Below, piece after piece: positions 25,538 to 33,614 of a DNA stretch of 39,978 nt (the stretch's first letter is position 1; each line of letters begins with the position of its first letter). The notes beneath the pieces were generated by a model that saw nothing but the letters and a program-made list of their open reading frames with translations, had not been told where the DNA came from and did not search any database. The stretch lies in NCBI GenBank assembly GCA_903845125.1, contig CAIMWS010000086.1, positions 1 to 39,978 of the forward strand, read 5' to 3'. The position numbers and the translations under genes were made by a program. The DNA comes from an uncultured Verrucomicrobiota bacterium (GTDB taxonomy: Bacteria > Verrucomicrobiota > Verrucomicrobiia > Limisphaerales > UBA1319).

Positions 25538-27457
25538 TTACTGCGGTTGGGCGGCCACCCGAAAAAACGGGAACTGGGCGGCACTCGAAATGGAAAATGA
25601 TTGCCGATCGCCATCCGCACTGGCCACCACCTCGCCAGGAATGGCTTGCCAACGGGCCAAATCACCCCCCTCCACCTGGTAACGGTAGCCGGGCAAAGCG
25701 GTCCAAGTGAGCTGCCGTCCGCCATCGGGGCCGGCCACGGCCATTACCCGCAGGTCGCTCTGCTCGATCTGAACGAGTTGCTCGGCCTGGCCCAAAGCAT
25801 TGGCCACCCGGACCTGGTGCTGCCCAGGGGCCAGCCGGATTTTCCAATCCCCCGGTCCGGTGCGCACCGCCCGCTGGCCATCCACGGTTACCTCGGCGGC
25901 ATCCACCGCCGCCACCGCCAGTGTCACCAGCGGACCATGGCCGGACACTTTGGCCGGGCAACGCGCCAGTTGGGGAGCGCCCGCTGGCAGATGCCACTTG
26001 GCCAGGAGCCCCGGCTGGCATTGGGCACTAGGGTCGGCGTCGAAATAGAGGTTGCGCAACTCATGCGTGACGGTGGAGCCAGGATCGAGGGCCAGGGCGC
26101 TGACCCGGCCCTGCTGGAGACCGGCGAGCCAATCCGCCAAATCCACCGGCAGACGGAGCCAGCCCTCCCGCCCGGCTAATTGGACCTGGCCGTAGTATTC
26201 GGTGAAGCTCCCAGCCAAGGTTCCATTGGACCAGGTGGCGCCCGCGGCCTTCCCCGCAAAAGCGGCCTCGTTCAGCCGCCAATCCGCATCGGTGGCGGGC
26301 AGGGCGCGCACATCCACGGTAATGGTCCCGCCCCCACTGGACACATGAAGCCAAAGCCAGGCTTCGTCGATCACAGCCTGGTTGGGGATCTGACCCGAGC
26401 CGAGGCCAAAAACTCCCTCCAACCCAATCAACGCCATCCCGCTGGCGGCGGGAAAGCTGCGGGGCTGTTGGATGCCAATCTCCTCCCGGCCGGACAAGTT
26501 TAGGCCAGGCTGCAGCTCACAAACCTGCAGATCCTTCCACTGGGCACGCAAAACCTGGCCCGCCTGGCCCGCCACGGTTCCCAAGAGCACCGGATCTGCC
26601 TTGCCCACCACCCAGGTTTGTTCAGCCCGGGCTCCCGACAGCCCGGCCAGCAAGCCTATGGAAGCCGCCAGCTGCCGGCCATTTCTTCGCCTCACCATAC
26701 TCCATCCCAGCAGGCCCAGGCCTGCCACCCAAGCGATGCTGGAAGGCTCGGGCACGGGGGTGAAATCCACTAACAAACCGGGAGCCGTGGCGAAATTGCC
26801 GGCGGAATCGTCAAACGCATAAAAATTGGCGACGCCAACGACCGGTGTCGAACTGCCCTCCAACACCAAACCGCCGATGGTCCCCTGGCGATAATCCAGC
26901 AAGGCCGCCGTGACGTCCACCGCATACCACCCCGTGGCCGAAGGGGCGGTAACCGTGCCATAGCTCACACTCAGGGCGTTGCCAAAATTGCCGGAACCGC
27001 TGCCCAAGTTCCAAGGCACGCCTGAACTCATTTGGTTGAAGGTCGCCTGGGACTCGCTCCAACCGGCTGCGGAGGCATTCAACCCCTTGAGGTTGATGAC
27101 GGGAACGCCGGAACGGGTATCTATATTCAAATAAAGGTAGGCGTGGTTAATAGTGGCATCATTGGGAATCCCAGCCCCTCCGAAAAGGCCTAAGAAGGAC
27201 ATCAATAAGTCAGCCTGGACCGGCTTTGGCGAACCCTCCCTGTATTGTTGCACCGCGTTTTGACCGGAGTTGGACCAAACCGAGTCTGGTGCAGTGGGCA
27301 TGATGGTCGTATCCTGTATGGTCATGGGAGTTGACCAATCAGCCGCCACCGGCGCGGTGCCACCCTGCTGATCGTAATACCAGACGACCGCCGCTTGCAG
27401 GTCAAACCCCATCACCCATCCGAAAACCGCCAGAACCAACCGCCACTTATTGCTCAT
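25538..27457 (-). CDS. Double-module exported protein with internal PEP-CTERM signal
   Basis: 639-aa protein starting at ATG 27457, which has a good GGAGG site. Residues 1-23 are a signal peptide. Residues about 35-230 form module 1, a DNRLRE-like beta-sandwich (IPNDATINHAYLYLN, GWYAVDVTAALLDYRQG). A complete PEP-CTERM sorting signal follows at about 235-261: VPEPSS, a hydrophobic helix, then RRRNGR. Normally this ends the protein, but here the frame continues with QLAASIGLLAGLSGARA, a second signal-peptide-like stretch. Residues about 280-490 are a paralogous module 2 (IPNQAVIDEAWLWLH, GWLRLPVDLADWLAGLQQG). The end carries the verrucomicrobial module with YRYQVEGGDLARWQ. An internal ATG (26698) could start module 2 separately. 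It appears to be a fusion of tandem paralogues. Confidence 0.75.
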   Translation of the reverse strand: MSNKWRLVLAVFGWVMGFDLQAAVVWYYDQQGGTAPVAADWSTPMTIQDTTIMPTAPDSVWSNSGQNAVQQYREGSPKPVQADLLMSFLGLFGGAGIPNDATINHAYLYLNIDTRSGVPVINLKGLNASAAGWSESQATFNQMSSGVPWNLGSGSGNFGNALSVSYGTVTAPSATGWYAVDVTAALLDYRQGTIGGLVLEGSSTPVVGVANFYAFDDSAGNFATAPGLLVDFTPVPEPSSIAWVAGLGLLGWSMVRRRNGRQLAASIGLLAGLSGARAEQTWVVGKADPVLLGTVAGQAGQVLRAQWKDLQVCELQPGLNLSGREEIGIQQPRSFPAASGMALIGLEGVFGLGSGQIPNQAVIDEAWLWLHVSSGGGTITVDVRALPATDADWRLNEAAFAGKAAGATWSNGTLAGSFTEYYGQVQLAGREGWLRLPVDLADWLAGLQQGRVSALALDPGSTVTHELRNLYFDADPSAQCQPGLLAKWHLPAGAPQLARCPAKVSGHGPLVTLAVAAVDAAEVTVDGQRAVRTGPGDWKIRLAPGQHQVRVANALGQAEQLVQIEQSDLRVMAVAGPDGGRQLTWTALPGYRYQVEGGDLARWQAIPGEVVASADGDRQSFSISSAAQFPFFRVAAQPQ

Positions 27458-27485
27458 ATATCCTCCACCCGCCTTCCAACTTGTT

Positions 27486-27506
27486 CCAATTGTTACCGTT
27501 AATTGG
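27486..27506. promoter_or_regulatory. Inverted repeat in the leader of the PEP-CTERM operon
   Basis: CCAATT (27486-27491) and AATTGG (27501-27506) are perfect inverted arms separated by 9 bases, between the putative -10 and the start codon at 27457. It may be an operator or a leader hairpin. Confidence 0.3.
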
Positions 27507-27513
27507 GGGGCGC

Positions 27514-27558
27514 AGGTTAGGTAAACCACACCCTCCCTGCAATAGGACCTTAGTCCTA
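27514..27558 (-). promoter_or_regulatory. Putative promoter with abutting palindrome, PEP-CTERM operon
   Basis: On the minus strand, -35 TTGCAG (27542-27537), a 17-bp spacer and -10 TAACCT (27519-27514). An inverted repeat TAGGAC-CTTA-GTCCTA (27543-27558) abuts the -35 on its upstream side, the normal place for an activator. NarL/LuxR-type regulators bind sites of this general shape, but no specific regulator can be named. Confidence 0.4.
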
Positions 27559-27896
27559 CACTGCCGTTTGACAATGAACATCCTGTGGGAACCGGTTTTC
27601 ACTACCCATTGGCAGCCAAACCAGTATGGGAGCCTTGCGCTTCTCCGGGGCGCGCCAGATGGAACAACTGGCTAACCTCCGGCCAAATCCGGACCGTGGC
27701 CCTGGTTTGAACGGATTGGGGTGAGGATTGGTTTAAGAATATTGGCGAGGTGGCAGGGTTTTCACACACTGGGTGGCGCGCCGATGGATCGGCTCCCACC
27801 GGGAGGCAGATGCGGTGCCAGGCCAGCCCGCCAAACTAAGATTGCGGAAGCGCGGCGGCCAGGTAACTTCAAGCGCCTGTGAAAGAACATGCATCC

Positions 27897-29480
27897 ATGC
27901 CAATCCGGGTGGGCCTGATCTCCCTGGGGTGCGCCAAAAACCTGGTGGACTCGGAGATCATGCTGGGAACCCTGGCCCGGGACCGGGTGGAAATCACGAA
28001 CGACACCGCCCTGGCGGATGTGGTGATCGTGAACACCTGCTCCTTCATCGACTCGGCCCAGGAGGAGAGTGTCGATACCATCCTCGAGAGCGCCGAGGTG
28101 CGCGAAGCGCAGCACCGCGGCCAGGCCGTGGTGGTGGCAGGCTGCCTGCCGCAGCGCTTCCGGAGCGAACTGCCCAAACTGATGCCGGAAATCGACGCGT
28201 TCATGGGCCTGGACCAGGTGGCGGAGGTCACCCAGGTGGTGCGGCAGGCCCTGGAGCATCGCCAGCAAAGGCTGGCCGCCCCCCCGCCCGGCCGGGCCAA
28301 AAAAGCCACCGGCGCCAGCCGCCCGGGCAAAGCCAGCGCGGCCCGCTCAACCCCGCCCGGAGCCGCCCCACCGGTCGTGCAGATCAGCGAGCGATCCGCC
28401 TACATCCCGGATTATACCACCCCCCGCTTCAAGCTGACCCCCAGGCATTTGACCTACGTAAAAATCGCCGAGGGCTGCAACCATCCCTGCAGTTTTTGCA
28501 TCATCCCCCAGATCCGGGGCTCGCACCGGAGCCGCCCCCCGGGCGACGTGGTCCAGGAAGCCCGGCATTGGCTCGAGATGGGCGTCAAGGAGCTGAACCT
28601 GATCTCCCAGGATACCACTTTTTATGGCCTGGACTTGCGCCCGGACCGCCAGGGCAGCGTGGCCTCCCCGGAAAAATTCACCGCCGCCACCCGGGCGCTG
28701 CCCAAAACCAGCGCCACCCTCGCCTCCCTCGTGCGCGAACTGAACGCCCTGCCGGGAGATTTTTGGATCCGCCTGCTTTACACCCACCCCGCCCATTGGA
28801 CCGAGGAGCTGATCAGCACCATCGCGGAGTGCCCCAAGGTGGCGCGCTATGTCGATATGCCTCTGCAGCACATCCACCCGGTGATGCTGGAGCGCATGCG
28901 GCGGGAAACCAGCCGCCAATACATCGAGGATCTGATCGGGAAAATCCGCCGCGGCATTCCCGGGATCGCCCTGCGGACCACCTTCATCGTCGGCTTCCCC
29001 GGGGAGACGGAAGCCGCCTTTGAGTCGTTGAAGCAATTCGTGGAGCAAACCCGGTTTGAGCGGCTGGGCGTCTTCACTTTTTCGCCGGAGCAAGGCACCC
29101 GCGCGGCCGCCATGGCCCAACAAGTCCCGGAGGCCGTCCGGAAAAAACGGCGCGACGCCCTGATGGCGGCGCAGTTAAAGATTTCCCGGCAGCTGGCCGG
29201 AGCGCAGTTGGGCAAAACGCTCAAAGTGCTGGTGGAGCACCCCGCCTCACCCGCGGAGCTGCAGGGAGCGCGGATCGACTCCTGGGAACACGGCCTGTTG
29301 CGCGGCCCGGATCGCCACCGCCAGGGGCTCCAGGGGAATTTCTTCGTGGCCCGGGCGGAGGCGGACGCCCCGGACATCGACGGCCGCGTCTACCTCCAGG
29401 GGGATCCACCCCTGGGCCAGTTCGCCGCCGCACAGATCGTGGGGCATACCGATTACGATCTGATTGCCAAACCGGCCTGA
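27897..29480 (+). CDS. rimO: Ribosomal protein uS12 methylthiotransferase RimO
   Basis: 527-aa radical-SAM enzyme that methylthiolates the conserved Asp of ribosomal protein uS12. N-terminal UPF0004 domain: VGLISLGCAKNLVDSEIMLG (Cys12), VIVNTCSFIDSA and VVAGCLPQR supply the three auxiliary-cluster cysteines. The radical-SAM domain carries C194xxxC198xxC201 in GCNHPCSFCIIPQIRG. A C-terminal TRAM domain follows (about 425-527). ISLGCAKNLVDSE and CSFIDSAQEES are typical of RimO rather than MiaB. The protein is longer than the usual 430-450 aa because of an Ala/Pro/Lys-rich linker (about residues 122-165) and a smaller insert after TTFYGLDLRPD. ATG 27897 is preferred; GTG 27879 would add six residues. 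It is followed by pgsA, a neighbourhood known from several phyla. Confidence 0.93.
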   Translation: MPIRVGLISLGCAKNLVDSEIMLGTLARDRVEITNDTALADVVIVNTCSFIDSAQEESVDTILESAEVREAQHRGQAVVVAGCLPQRFRSELPKLMPEIDAFMGLDQVAEVTQVVRQALEHRQQRLAAPPPGRAKKATGASRPGKASAARSTPPGAAPPVVQISERSAYIPDYTTPRFKLTPRHLTYVKIAEGCNHPCSFCIIPQIRGSHRSRPPGDVVQEARHWLEMGVKELNLISQDTTFYGLDLRPDRQGSVASPEKFTAATRALPKTSATLASLVRELNALPGDFWIRLLYTHPAHWTEELISTIAECPKVARYVDMPLQHIHPVMLERMRRETSRQYIEDLIGKIRRGIPGIALRTTFIVGFPGETEAAFESLKQFVEQTRFERLGVFTFSPEQGTRAAAMAQQVPEAVRKKRRDALMAAQLKISRQLAGAQLGKTLKVLVEHPASPAELQGARIDSWEHGLLRGPDRHRQGLQGNFFVARAEADAPDIDGRVYLQGDPPLGQFAAAQIVGHTDYDLIAKPA

Positions 29481-29522
29481 TTCCGTTATATCACTCGCCA
29501 GATTGCAAACCAGTCGCGATTC

Positions 29523-30095
29523 ATGAATTTGCCGAACCGCTTAACCGTGTCCCGCTTTGGCCTTACCCTGGCATTCTTAGCCGTGATATTTTCCGGCATG
29601 CCGTTCAATGAGACCATCGCCCTGGTTTTATTCGGCGCCGCCAGCATCACCGACTATTACGACGGCAAAATCGCCCGCCGGGACAAATCCATCACCGATT
29701 TTGGGATTCTGATGGATCCCCTGGCGGACAAAATCCTGGTTTGCTCGGCCTTCATCGCCTTTGTGGGCCGCACCTGGGTGCCGGCCTGGATGGCGGTGGT
29801 GATTGTAACCCGCGAACTGGCGATCACCGGCCTGCGCTTGCTGGCTGCCTCCAAACAGGTCATCCTGGCCGCCGAGGGTTATGGCAAACACAAGACCATT
29901 TCACAGATCGTGGCCATCCTGGCCATCCTCACCCTCCACAGCTACCCCCAGTGGGGGTCGTTCGCCATTCCCATCCTGGATTGGTGGGTGCCGTGGTTGG
30001 AGCCATTGTCCAAATGGGTTGCCGTGTTTTTAACCTTCCTCTCCGGCATGCTTTACCTCTGGTATAATCGGCGCCTCTACCTGAACGACATGTAA
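29523..30095 (+). CDS. pgsA: CDP-diacylglycerol--glycerol-3-phosphate 3-phosphatidyltransferase
   Basis: 190-aa inner-membrane enzyme that transfers phosphatidyl from CDP-diacylglycerol to glycerol-3-phosphate, the committed step to phosphatidylglycerol. The CDP-alcohol phosphotransferase motif D-x2-DG-x2-AR-x8-G-x3-D-x3-D is exact: D44, D47-G48, A51-R52, G61, D65 and D69 in DYYDGKIARRDKS and DFGILMDPLAD. The N-terminus MNLPNRLTVSRFGLTL is typical of PgsA. Five to six membrane helices are visible, ending WVAVFLTFLSGMLYLWY. It starts 42 bases after rimO on the same strand and is probably cotranscribed. No Shine-Dalgarno is evident. Confidence 0.94.
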   Translation: MNLPNRLTVSRFGLTLAFLAVIFSGMPFNETIALVLFGAASITDYYDGKIARRDKSITDFGILMDPLADKILVCSAFIAFVGRTWVPAWMAVVIVTRELAITGLRLLAASKQVILAAEGYGKHKTISQIVAILAILTLHSYPQWGSFAIPILDWWVPWLEPLSKWVAVFLTFLSGMLYLWYNRRLYLNDM

Positions 30096-30302
30096 ACAGG
30101 GGCGCAGCCCGCCCCACACGGGCAACCGCCGAGGTAACGAGCCAGATCTGCCCCGGGCGATTTCCAAACCCCAGGAAGGTATGGCGCCCCATGGCCGGAT
30201 GGTGTTCTACGGCCGTGAGCCGCCCGGACAGCCCACCTCTGATGGTCGGATGTTAGCGGGAAAAAACGCGCCGGCCGATCCCGAAACCCAGTCCCGGACC
30301 GA

Positions 30303-31097
30303 TCATTTCAAGGCGCTCGTCCGCTGCTGGATCCACGGGACATCGCGCGGGGCGATGCGCGTCCCCGCCAGACCTTTCTGGAGGGTGCTGCCATCCAGCC
30401 ACTTCCGGATTTCGGCATGGCCATCGGCGAAGGAGAGCCCCGCCGCCCCGTTGTGGTAGATCGCCGGCAGGTTGCCCCATTGGTTGACGGCGGCGCCGAA
30501 GGAGGTGTCCAGGAAGACCAGGAAAAAACCGTCGTCGATGCTTTCCTCGCGCTCGTCGATCAGCACCCAGGCTTTGGAGGTCGGCGGCCGGTTGATGTCG
30601 GTCATCTTCCGGTAATAGATAAACTTGGGATTGGTGGACCAATTATCCGTGCCGTTCATGTTGCCGTTCATCGAGATGCTCCGGGTGCGCGGATAATCCT
30701 TGCCGGAAATGCGCGCCTTGCTCTTATCCGCCGGGCATTTGTATATCGCCAGCGATTTGTTGTAGGTCCAGAGCTTGCCGATGGGGGATTGGATGAGCAG
30801 GATGTTCGTGGAATCGGTGCCGGAGAAATCCAGCCAGCCGCCCACCCAGCTATCCCGGTTGGCTCCGTCCGCGTTCCGCACCAGGTTGCCGTTGTGGTCG
30901 TCGGCATACATGATCCAGGCCAGGGTCAGCTGTTTTTGGTTGCCGAGACAAAGGATGCCTTGGGCTTTGGTTTTGGATTTGGCCAGGGCGGGCAGGAGCA
31001 TGCTCGCCAGGATGGCGATGATGGCAATCACCACCAGCAGTTCGATCAGCGTAAAAGCCGTGCTCCGGGACCGGTTTGAAAGCGGCGCATTGTTCAT
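30303..31097 (-). CDS. Pseudopilin-like protein with prepilin N-terminus and H-X9-DG motif
   Basis: 264-aa protein with a prepilin segment [18 protein letters not shown] starting at residue 15, then [20 protein letters not shown] and [20 protein letters not shown]. The H-X9-DG motif is exact near the C-terminus ([17 protein letters not shown]). The residue before the cleavage point is Ala14, not the usual Gly, which may slow processing by prepilin peptidase. ATG 31097 is chosen; an upstream in-frame TTG at 31118 would add seven residues. A promoter-like pair lies 24 bases upstream, so it is probably transcribed separately from the sigma-factor operon that ends at 31262. The role of this family is unknown; it may form short surface pseudopili or substrate-binding assemblies. 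Confidence 0.88.
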   Translation of the reverse strand: MNNAPLSNRSRSTAFTLIELLVVIAIIAILASMLLPALAKSKTKAQGILCLGNQKQLTLAWIMYADDHNGNLVRNADGANRDSWVGGWLDFSGTDSTNILLIQSPIGKLWTYNKSLAIYKCPADKSKARISGKDYPRTRSISMNGNMNGTDNWSTNPKFIYYRKMTDINRPPTSKAWVLIDEREESIDDGFFLVFLDTSFGAAVNQWGNLPAIYHNGAAGLSFADGHAEIRKWLDGSTLQKGLAGTRIAPRDVPWIQQRTSALK

Positions 31098-31121
31098 ATG
31101 CAACTCATTTAGTCTCAATTC

Positions 31122-31149
31122 ACCTTAATCCGTTCGCCGCCTCGGGCAA
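31122..31149 (-). promoter_or_regulatory. Putative promoter of the pseudopilin-like gene at 31097
   Basis: Minus-strand -35 TTGCCC (31149-31144), 16-bp spacer, -10 TAAGGT (31127-31122), then 24 bases to the ATG. Spacer and leader length equal those of the pseudopilin-like gene at 8681. Confidence 0.4.
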
Positions 31150-31261
31150 GCCTGGAAATTCATCGCCAAGCCCGGCTGGCAGCCAGGCCAGCCGGGGCGC
31201 TATTTCCGATCACCTGCGAGGCGGCGGCGGTCGCTCACCCGCGCAGGCCCTTGCCGCCAGT

Positions 31262-32947
31262 TTATTTTCCAGCGGGATATTTCCACACCCAATCCCCCTG
31301 CTGCTGCTGCACAAATCCGGATTTGCTCACCACCACCTGGCCGCCGTTATCGATCCCGTCCTGGCCCACACTATACAACAGGAAGGTGCCATCTTCGTTC
31401 AGCCGGTATTTCAGAGGCTCCCCGGACATGATGTCCAGGGGGATTTGCTTCAGGTATTTGGGGGTCAGCTCCGACCATTTGGCCGGGTAGCGCCCTTGCT
31501 CGATCCGGTGGCGCTCCAAGGCGCAGGCGGCGGCGGCCATCGTGCTGGCGGCCATGGCCCGGGCCGGTTTTTCCACCAGCCTGGCCACGGCGGGAATGAA
31601 GGCGGAGGCGAAATACTTATGCTCCACAAACAACTTGCGGAACCGGGACCCCTGCAGCTCCTGATCCAAGCCGTCCATCCTGGCCGCTATGGCCTTGAGG
31701 TTCACGTGCGTGGTGTTGGTTGGAAAAGGATCGAGGATGTATTGGGCGTAAATGCGGTCGTAATTGATGCGCTCATGGTAAAACCAGCCCTTGGGATAAA
31801 TGGCCATAAGGCATTCCATCCAATCCCCCGCCGGCTCGTTTTCGAAGGGGCCGAAAAAATCGCAATTGCGGGTTTTATTGCTCCGGAGAAATCCCTCGAT
31901 GCCTCGATCGTTGAGCAACCGTTCCGCGTTGAGCGACGCATAGGCCTCCTGGAAAAAATCCCCGGTTTCCAACCGGGCCTGGAGCTCCGCCAGCTGCGCC
32001 GGATTCCACTGGTGGGTGGCCAGGCCATACCAGACCGGGTTGAGGGCGATTTCCCGGATGGCGACCCGGACCAGCCACGAGATCAGGAAAGTGTTTTCCT
32101 GGAGCATGTCCGCCAGTTGCAAAGCCAGCCGGGCGTCCTGGAACGCGGCGTCCACCTGTTTGACATACAGCCGCACCGCGGCCCGGGTGGCCGATTGCGT
32201 GGCGAGGTTTTTGATAGGCGCCAGGTGCGGAAGCAATATTCCCCAAGGTTCATCAACATCGAGGTTGATCTCGAAGCTGCTTTGGGTGCGGGTCTGGGCT
32301 TCCTTTTGCAGCTCATCGAGCAGGGGGCCGGAAGTCCGCTGGTAGAGATCCAGGATCCAGGCGGCGGCCTGCCCGGAAGTGGCGGGCAGGTTGTTCGTGG
32401 ACAGCGCCTGGCCCCCGGGCGATTTGGCAATCCTGGCCAGGGCATGGAGGTCGGGCGTGGATCGCTCCCCCAGCATCAGCAGGGGATCCGGCAGCGCCGC
32501 TTTGCGCCAGGATACCCCTTCGGCGGGGAAACTCCGCAAGCCGATGGCCTTGGCCTGGTCATAGGCCCCATTCAAGCGTTCGGAGAAGGCTTGAAACGCA
32601 TTGGTGTCCACATTTTTTTGCTCGTGCACAAAATCGAACAAGGGCTTCAGGGCGGGCGCCCGGGCGAAATTCCTGGCGGGTGGCACCGGCGGTTGCGGAA
32701 GCGCCCTGATGTCCATCAACACGCCCTGGGCCTGGCGGGCTTTCGCATACCGGCTCCAGGCCCACCGGCCACGCAGCTTTTCCTCGACGTAAAACAACAT
32801 CACCAAGGTGGCCAGGATCAGCGCCACCCCGAAGAGGAATCCCAAATGCCGGGGATTGGCCAGCCACCGGCAGCAGCGGAGGATCGGGCTGCGCTCGGCC
32901 AGCGGTTTGGGCGGAGGATTTCCGGATTGCGAATCAGGGTTATTCAT
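31262..32947 (-). CDS. Membrane-anchored protein with GspG-like C-terminal segment, unknown function
   Basis: 561-aa protein with one N-terminal membrane helix (about residues 34-54, LGFLFGVALILATLVMLFYV) preceded by a Pro-rich cytoplasmic tail, then a large predicted periplasmic, largely helical region with no recognised domain. The last about 90 residues (ALERHRIEQGRYPAKWSELT, then YLKQIPLDIMSGEPLKYRLN and FLLYSVGQDGIDNGG) closely resemble the C-terminal half of the type II secretion pseudopilin GspG, though the prepilin leader is absent. It is the third gene after an ECF sigma factor and its anti-sigma factor (61-base gap), so it may be a regulated target or co-sensor. The family occurs in related bacteria as hypothetical; I cannot assign a function. 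Confidence 0.75.
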   Translation of the reverse strand: MNNPDSQSGNPPPKPLAERSPILRCCRWLANPRHLGFLFGVALILATLVMLFYVEEKLRGRWAWSRYAKARQAQGVLMDIRALPQPPVPPARNFARAPALKPLFDFVHEQKNVDTNAFQAFSERLNGAYDQAKAIGLRSFPAEGVSWRKAALPDPLLMLGERSTPDLHALARIAKSPGGQALSTNNLPATSGQAAAWILDLYQRTSGPLLDELQKEAQTRTQSSFEINLDVDEPWGILLPHLAPIKNLATQSATRAAVRLYVKQVDAAFQDARLALQLADMLQENTFLISWLVRVAIREIALNPVWYGLATHQWNPAQLAELQARLETGDFFQEAYASLNAERLLNDRGIEGFLRSNKTRNCDFFGPFENEPAGDWMECLMAIYPKGWFYHERINYDRIYAQYILDPFPTNTTHVNLKAIAARMDGLDQELQGSRFRKLFVEHKYFASAFIPAVARLVEKPARAMAASTMAAAACALERHRIEQGRYPAKWSELTPKYLKQIPLDIMSGEPLKYRLNEDGTFLLYSVGQDGIDNGGQVVVSKSGFVQQQQGDWVWKYPAGK

Positions 32948-33008
32948 AAAGACACTTTGCAGGTTGATGGTTTATTTAAAAATAAGTTGTTATTCTCGCG
33001 GGTGAAGG

Positions 33009-33614
33009 CTAGGCGGCGCATGGCCGCTTCCCCCCGGCCGGCCCCTGGCTGCGCGGCGGCAGGCTGGTTTTGGGCGGCTCGGGGGGAACCTCCAGCAACG
33101 CCAGCAGTTCCTTGAATTCCCGTTTCTGGGCGGCCAGCATGCTTTTCTGGGCCGCCGATATTTCCACCGCCTGCGCCGTGGACCGGGTGGCATTATCGAT
33201 GGACCGGTTGGTAGCCAGCAGCGCCAGCCATAGCACAGCCATCCCGGCGTAAAAACGGGGATTGGGCCAGAGCCAGAAAAACCAGCGCTGAACCACCCCC
33301 TCAAACCAGGCCGGCCGGCGGAGGCGGCCATCGGGATGATTAGCGCCGGCGTGGCCGCGGTTTTCAGCACCCGTCCGGGCACGCTCCTGGAATGCGCGCC
33401 GGACCGCTTCCTCTTCCCGTCGCCACAGGTTTTCCGACTCCCGGCCTTGCTGGAGGGCAGCGGCCAATCCCTGGTCAAATTCCTGTTGCGCCTGATAATA
33501 CTGGCGGCAATCCGGGCAGGCCTCCAAATGGCGGCGGATCTCCCCGCAGAAGGCGGGATCCAACTCCCCATCCTGGCAGGGACCCCATAAATTTTTCGTT
33601 TCCTGGCAATTCAT
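33009..33614 (-). CDS. Anti-sigma factor with zinc-finger N-terminus
   Basis: 201-aa membrane protein that should hold the ECF sigma factor inactive. The N-terminus shows the ZAS zinc-binding signature H29-x3-C33-x2-C36 (RRHLEACPDCRQYY) together with Cys3. A charged cytoplasmic linker follows (about 45-105), then one membrane helix (about 117-134, PRFYAGMAVLWLALLATN). The extracytoplasmic tail is short, with a helical, Lys/Glu-rich coiled-coil-like segment (AQKSMLAAQKREFKELLALL) and a Pro-rich end. Its ATG overlaps the sigma stop by 4 bases (ATGA), the usual sign of translational coupling to a cognate sigma factor. No sensor domain is recognised in the tail. Confidence 0.88.
   Translation of the reverse strand: MNCQETKNLWGPCQDGELDPAFCGEIRRHLEACPDCRQYYQAQQEFDQGLAAALQQGRESENLWRREEEAVRRAFQERARTGAENRGHAGANHPDGRLRRPAWFEGVVQRWFFWLWPNPRFYAGMAVLWLALLATNRSIDNATRSTAQAVEISAAQKSMLAAQKREFKELLALLEVPPEPPKTSLPPRSQGPAGGKRPCAA

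Larger units (their letters stand above)
27458..27896. other. 439-base intergenic region between divergent operons
   Basis: Holds the putative minus-strand promoter and inverted repeats for the PEP-CTERM operon (27486-27558). Toward rimO a weak TTGCGG, 16-bp spacer, TAACTT pair ends about 9 bases before an alternative GTG at 27879. Short open frames are present (for example 27602-27799 minus) but none has a start signal or recognisable product. I see no RNA gene. Confidence 0.6.

Noticed and set aside
27787..27805. Imperfect match to 38358-38376 (ATCGG-y-TCCC-r-CCGGG-m-GG)
   Set aside because: About 16 of 19 positions agree, but in GC-rich DNA this may be chance; only two copies were seen.
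29120..29480. MiaB instead of RimO
   Set aside because: The N-terminal ISLGCAKNLVDSE and CSFIDSAQEES motifs and the pgsA neighbour fit RimO.
31076..33115. Plus-strand open frame of 679 codons
   Set aside because: It is antisense to the 561-aa membrane protein, whose anchor, GspG-like C-terminus and operon context are convincing.
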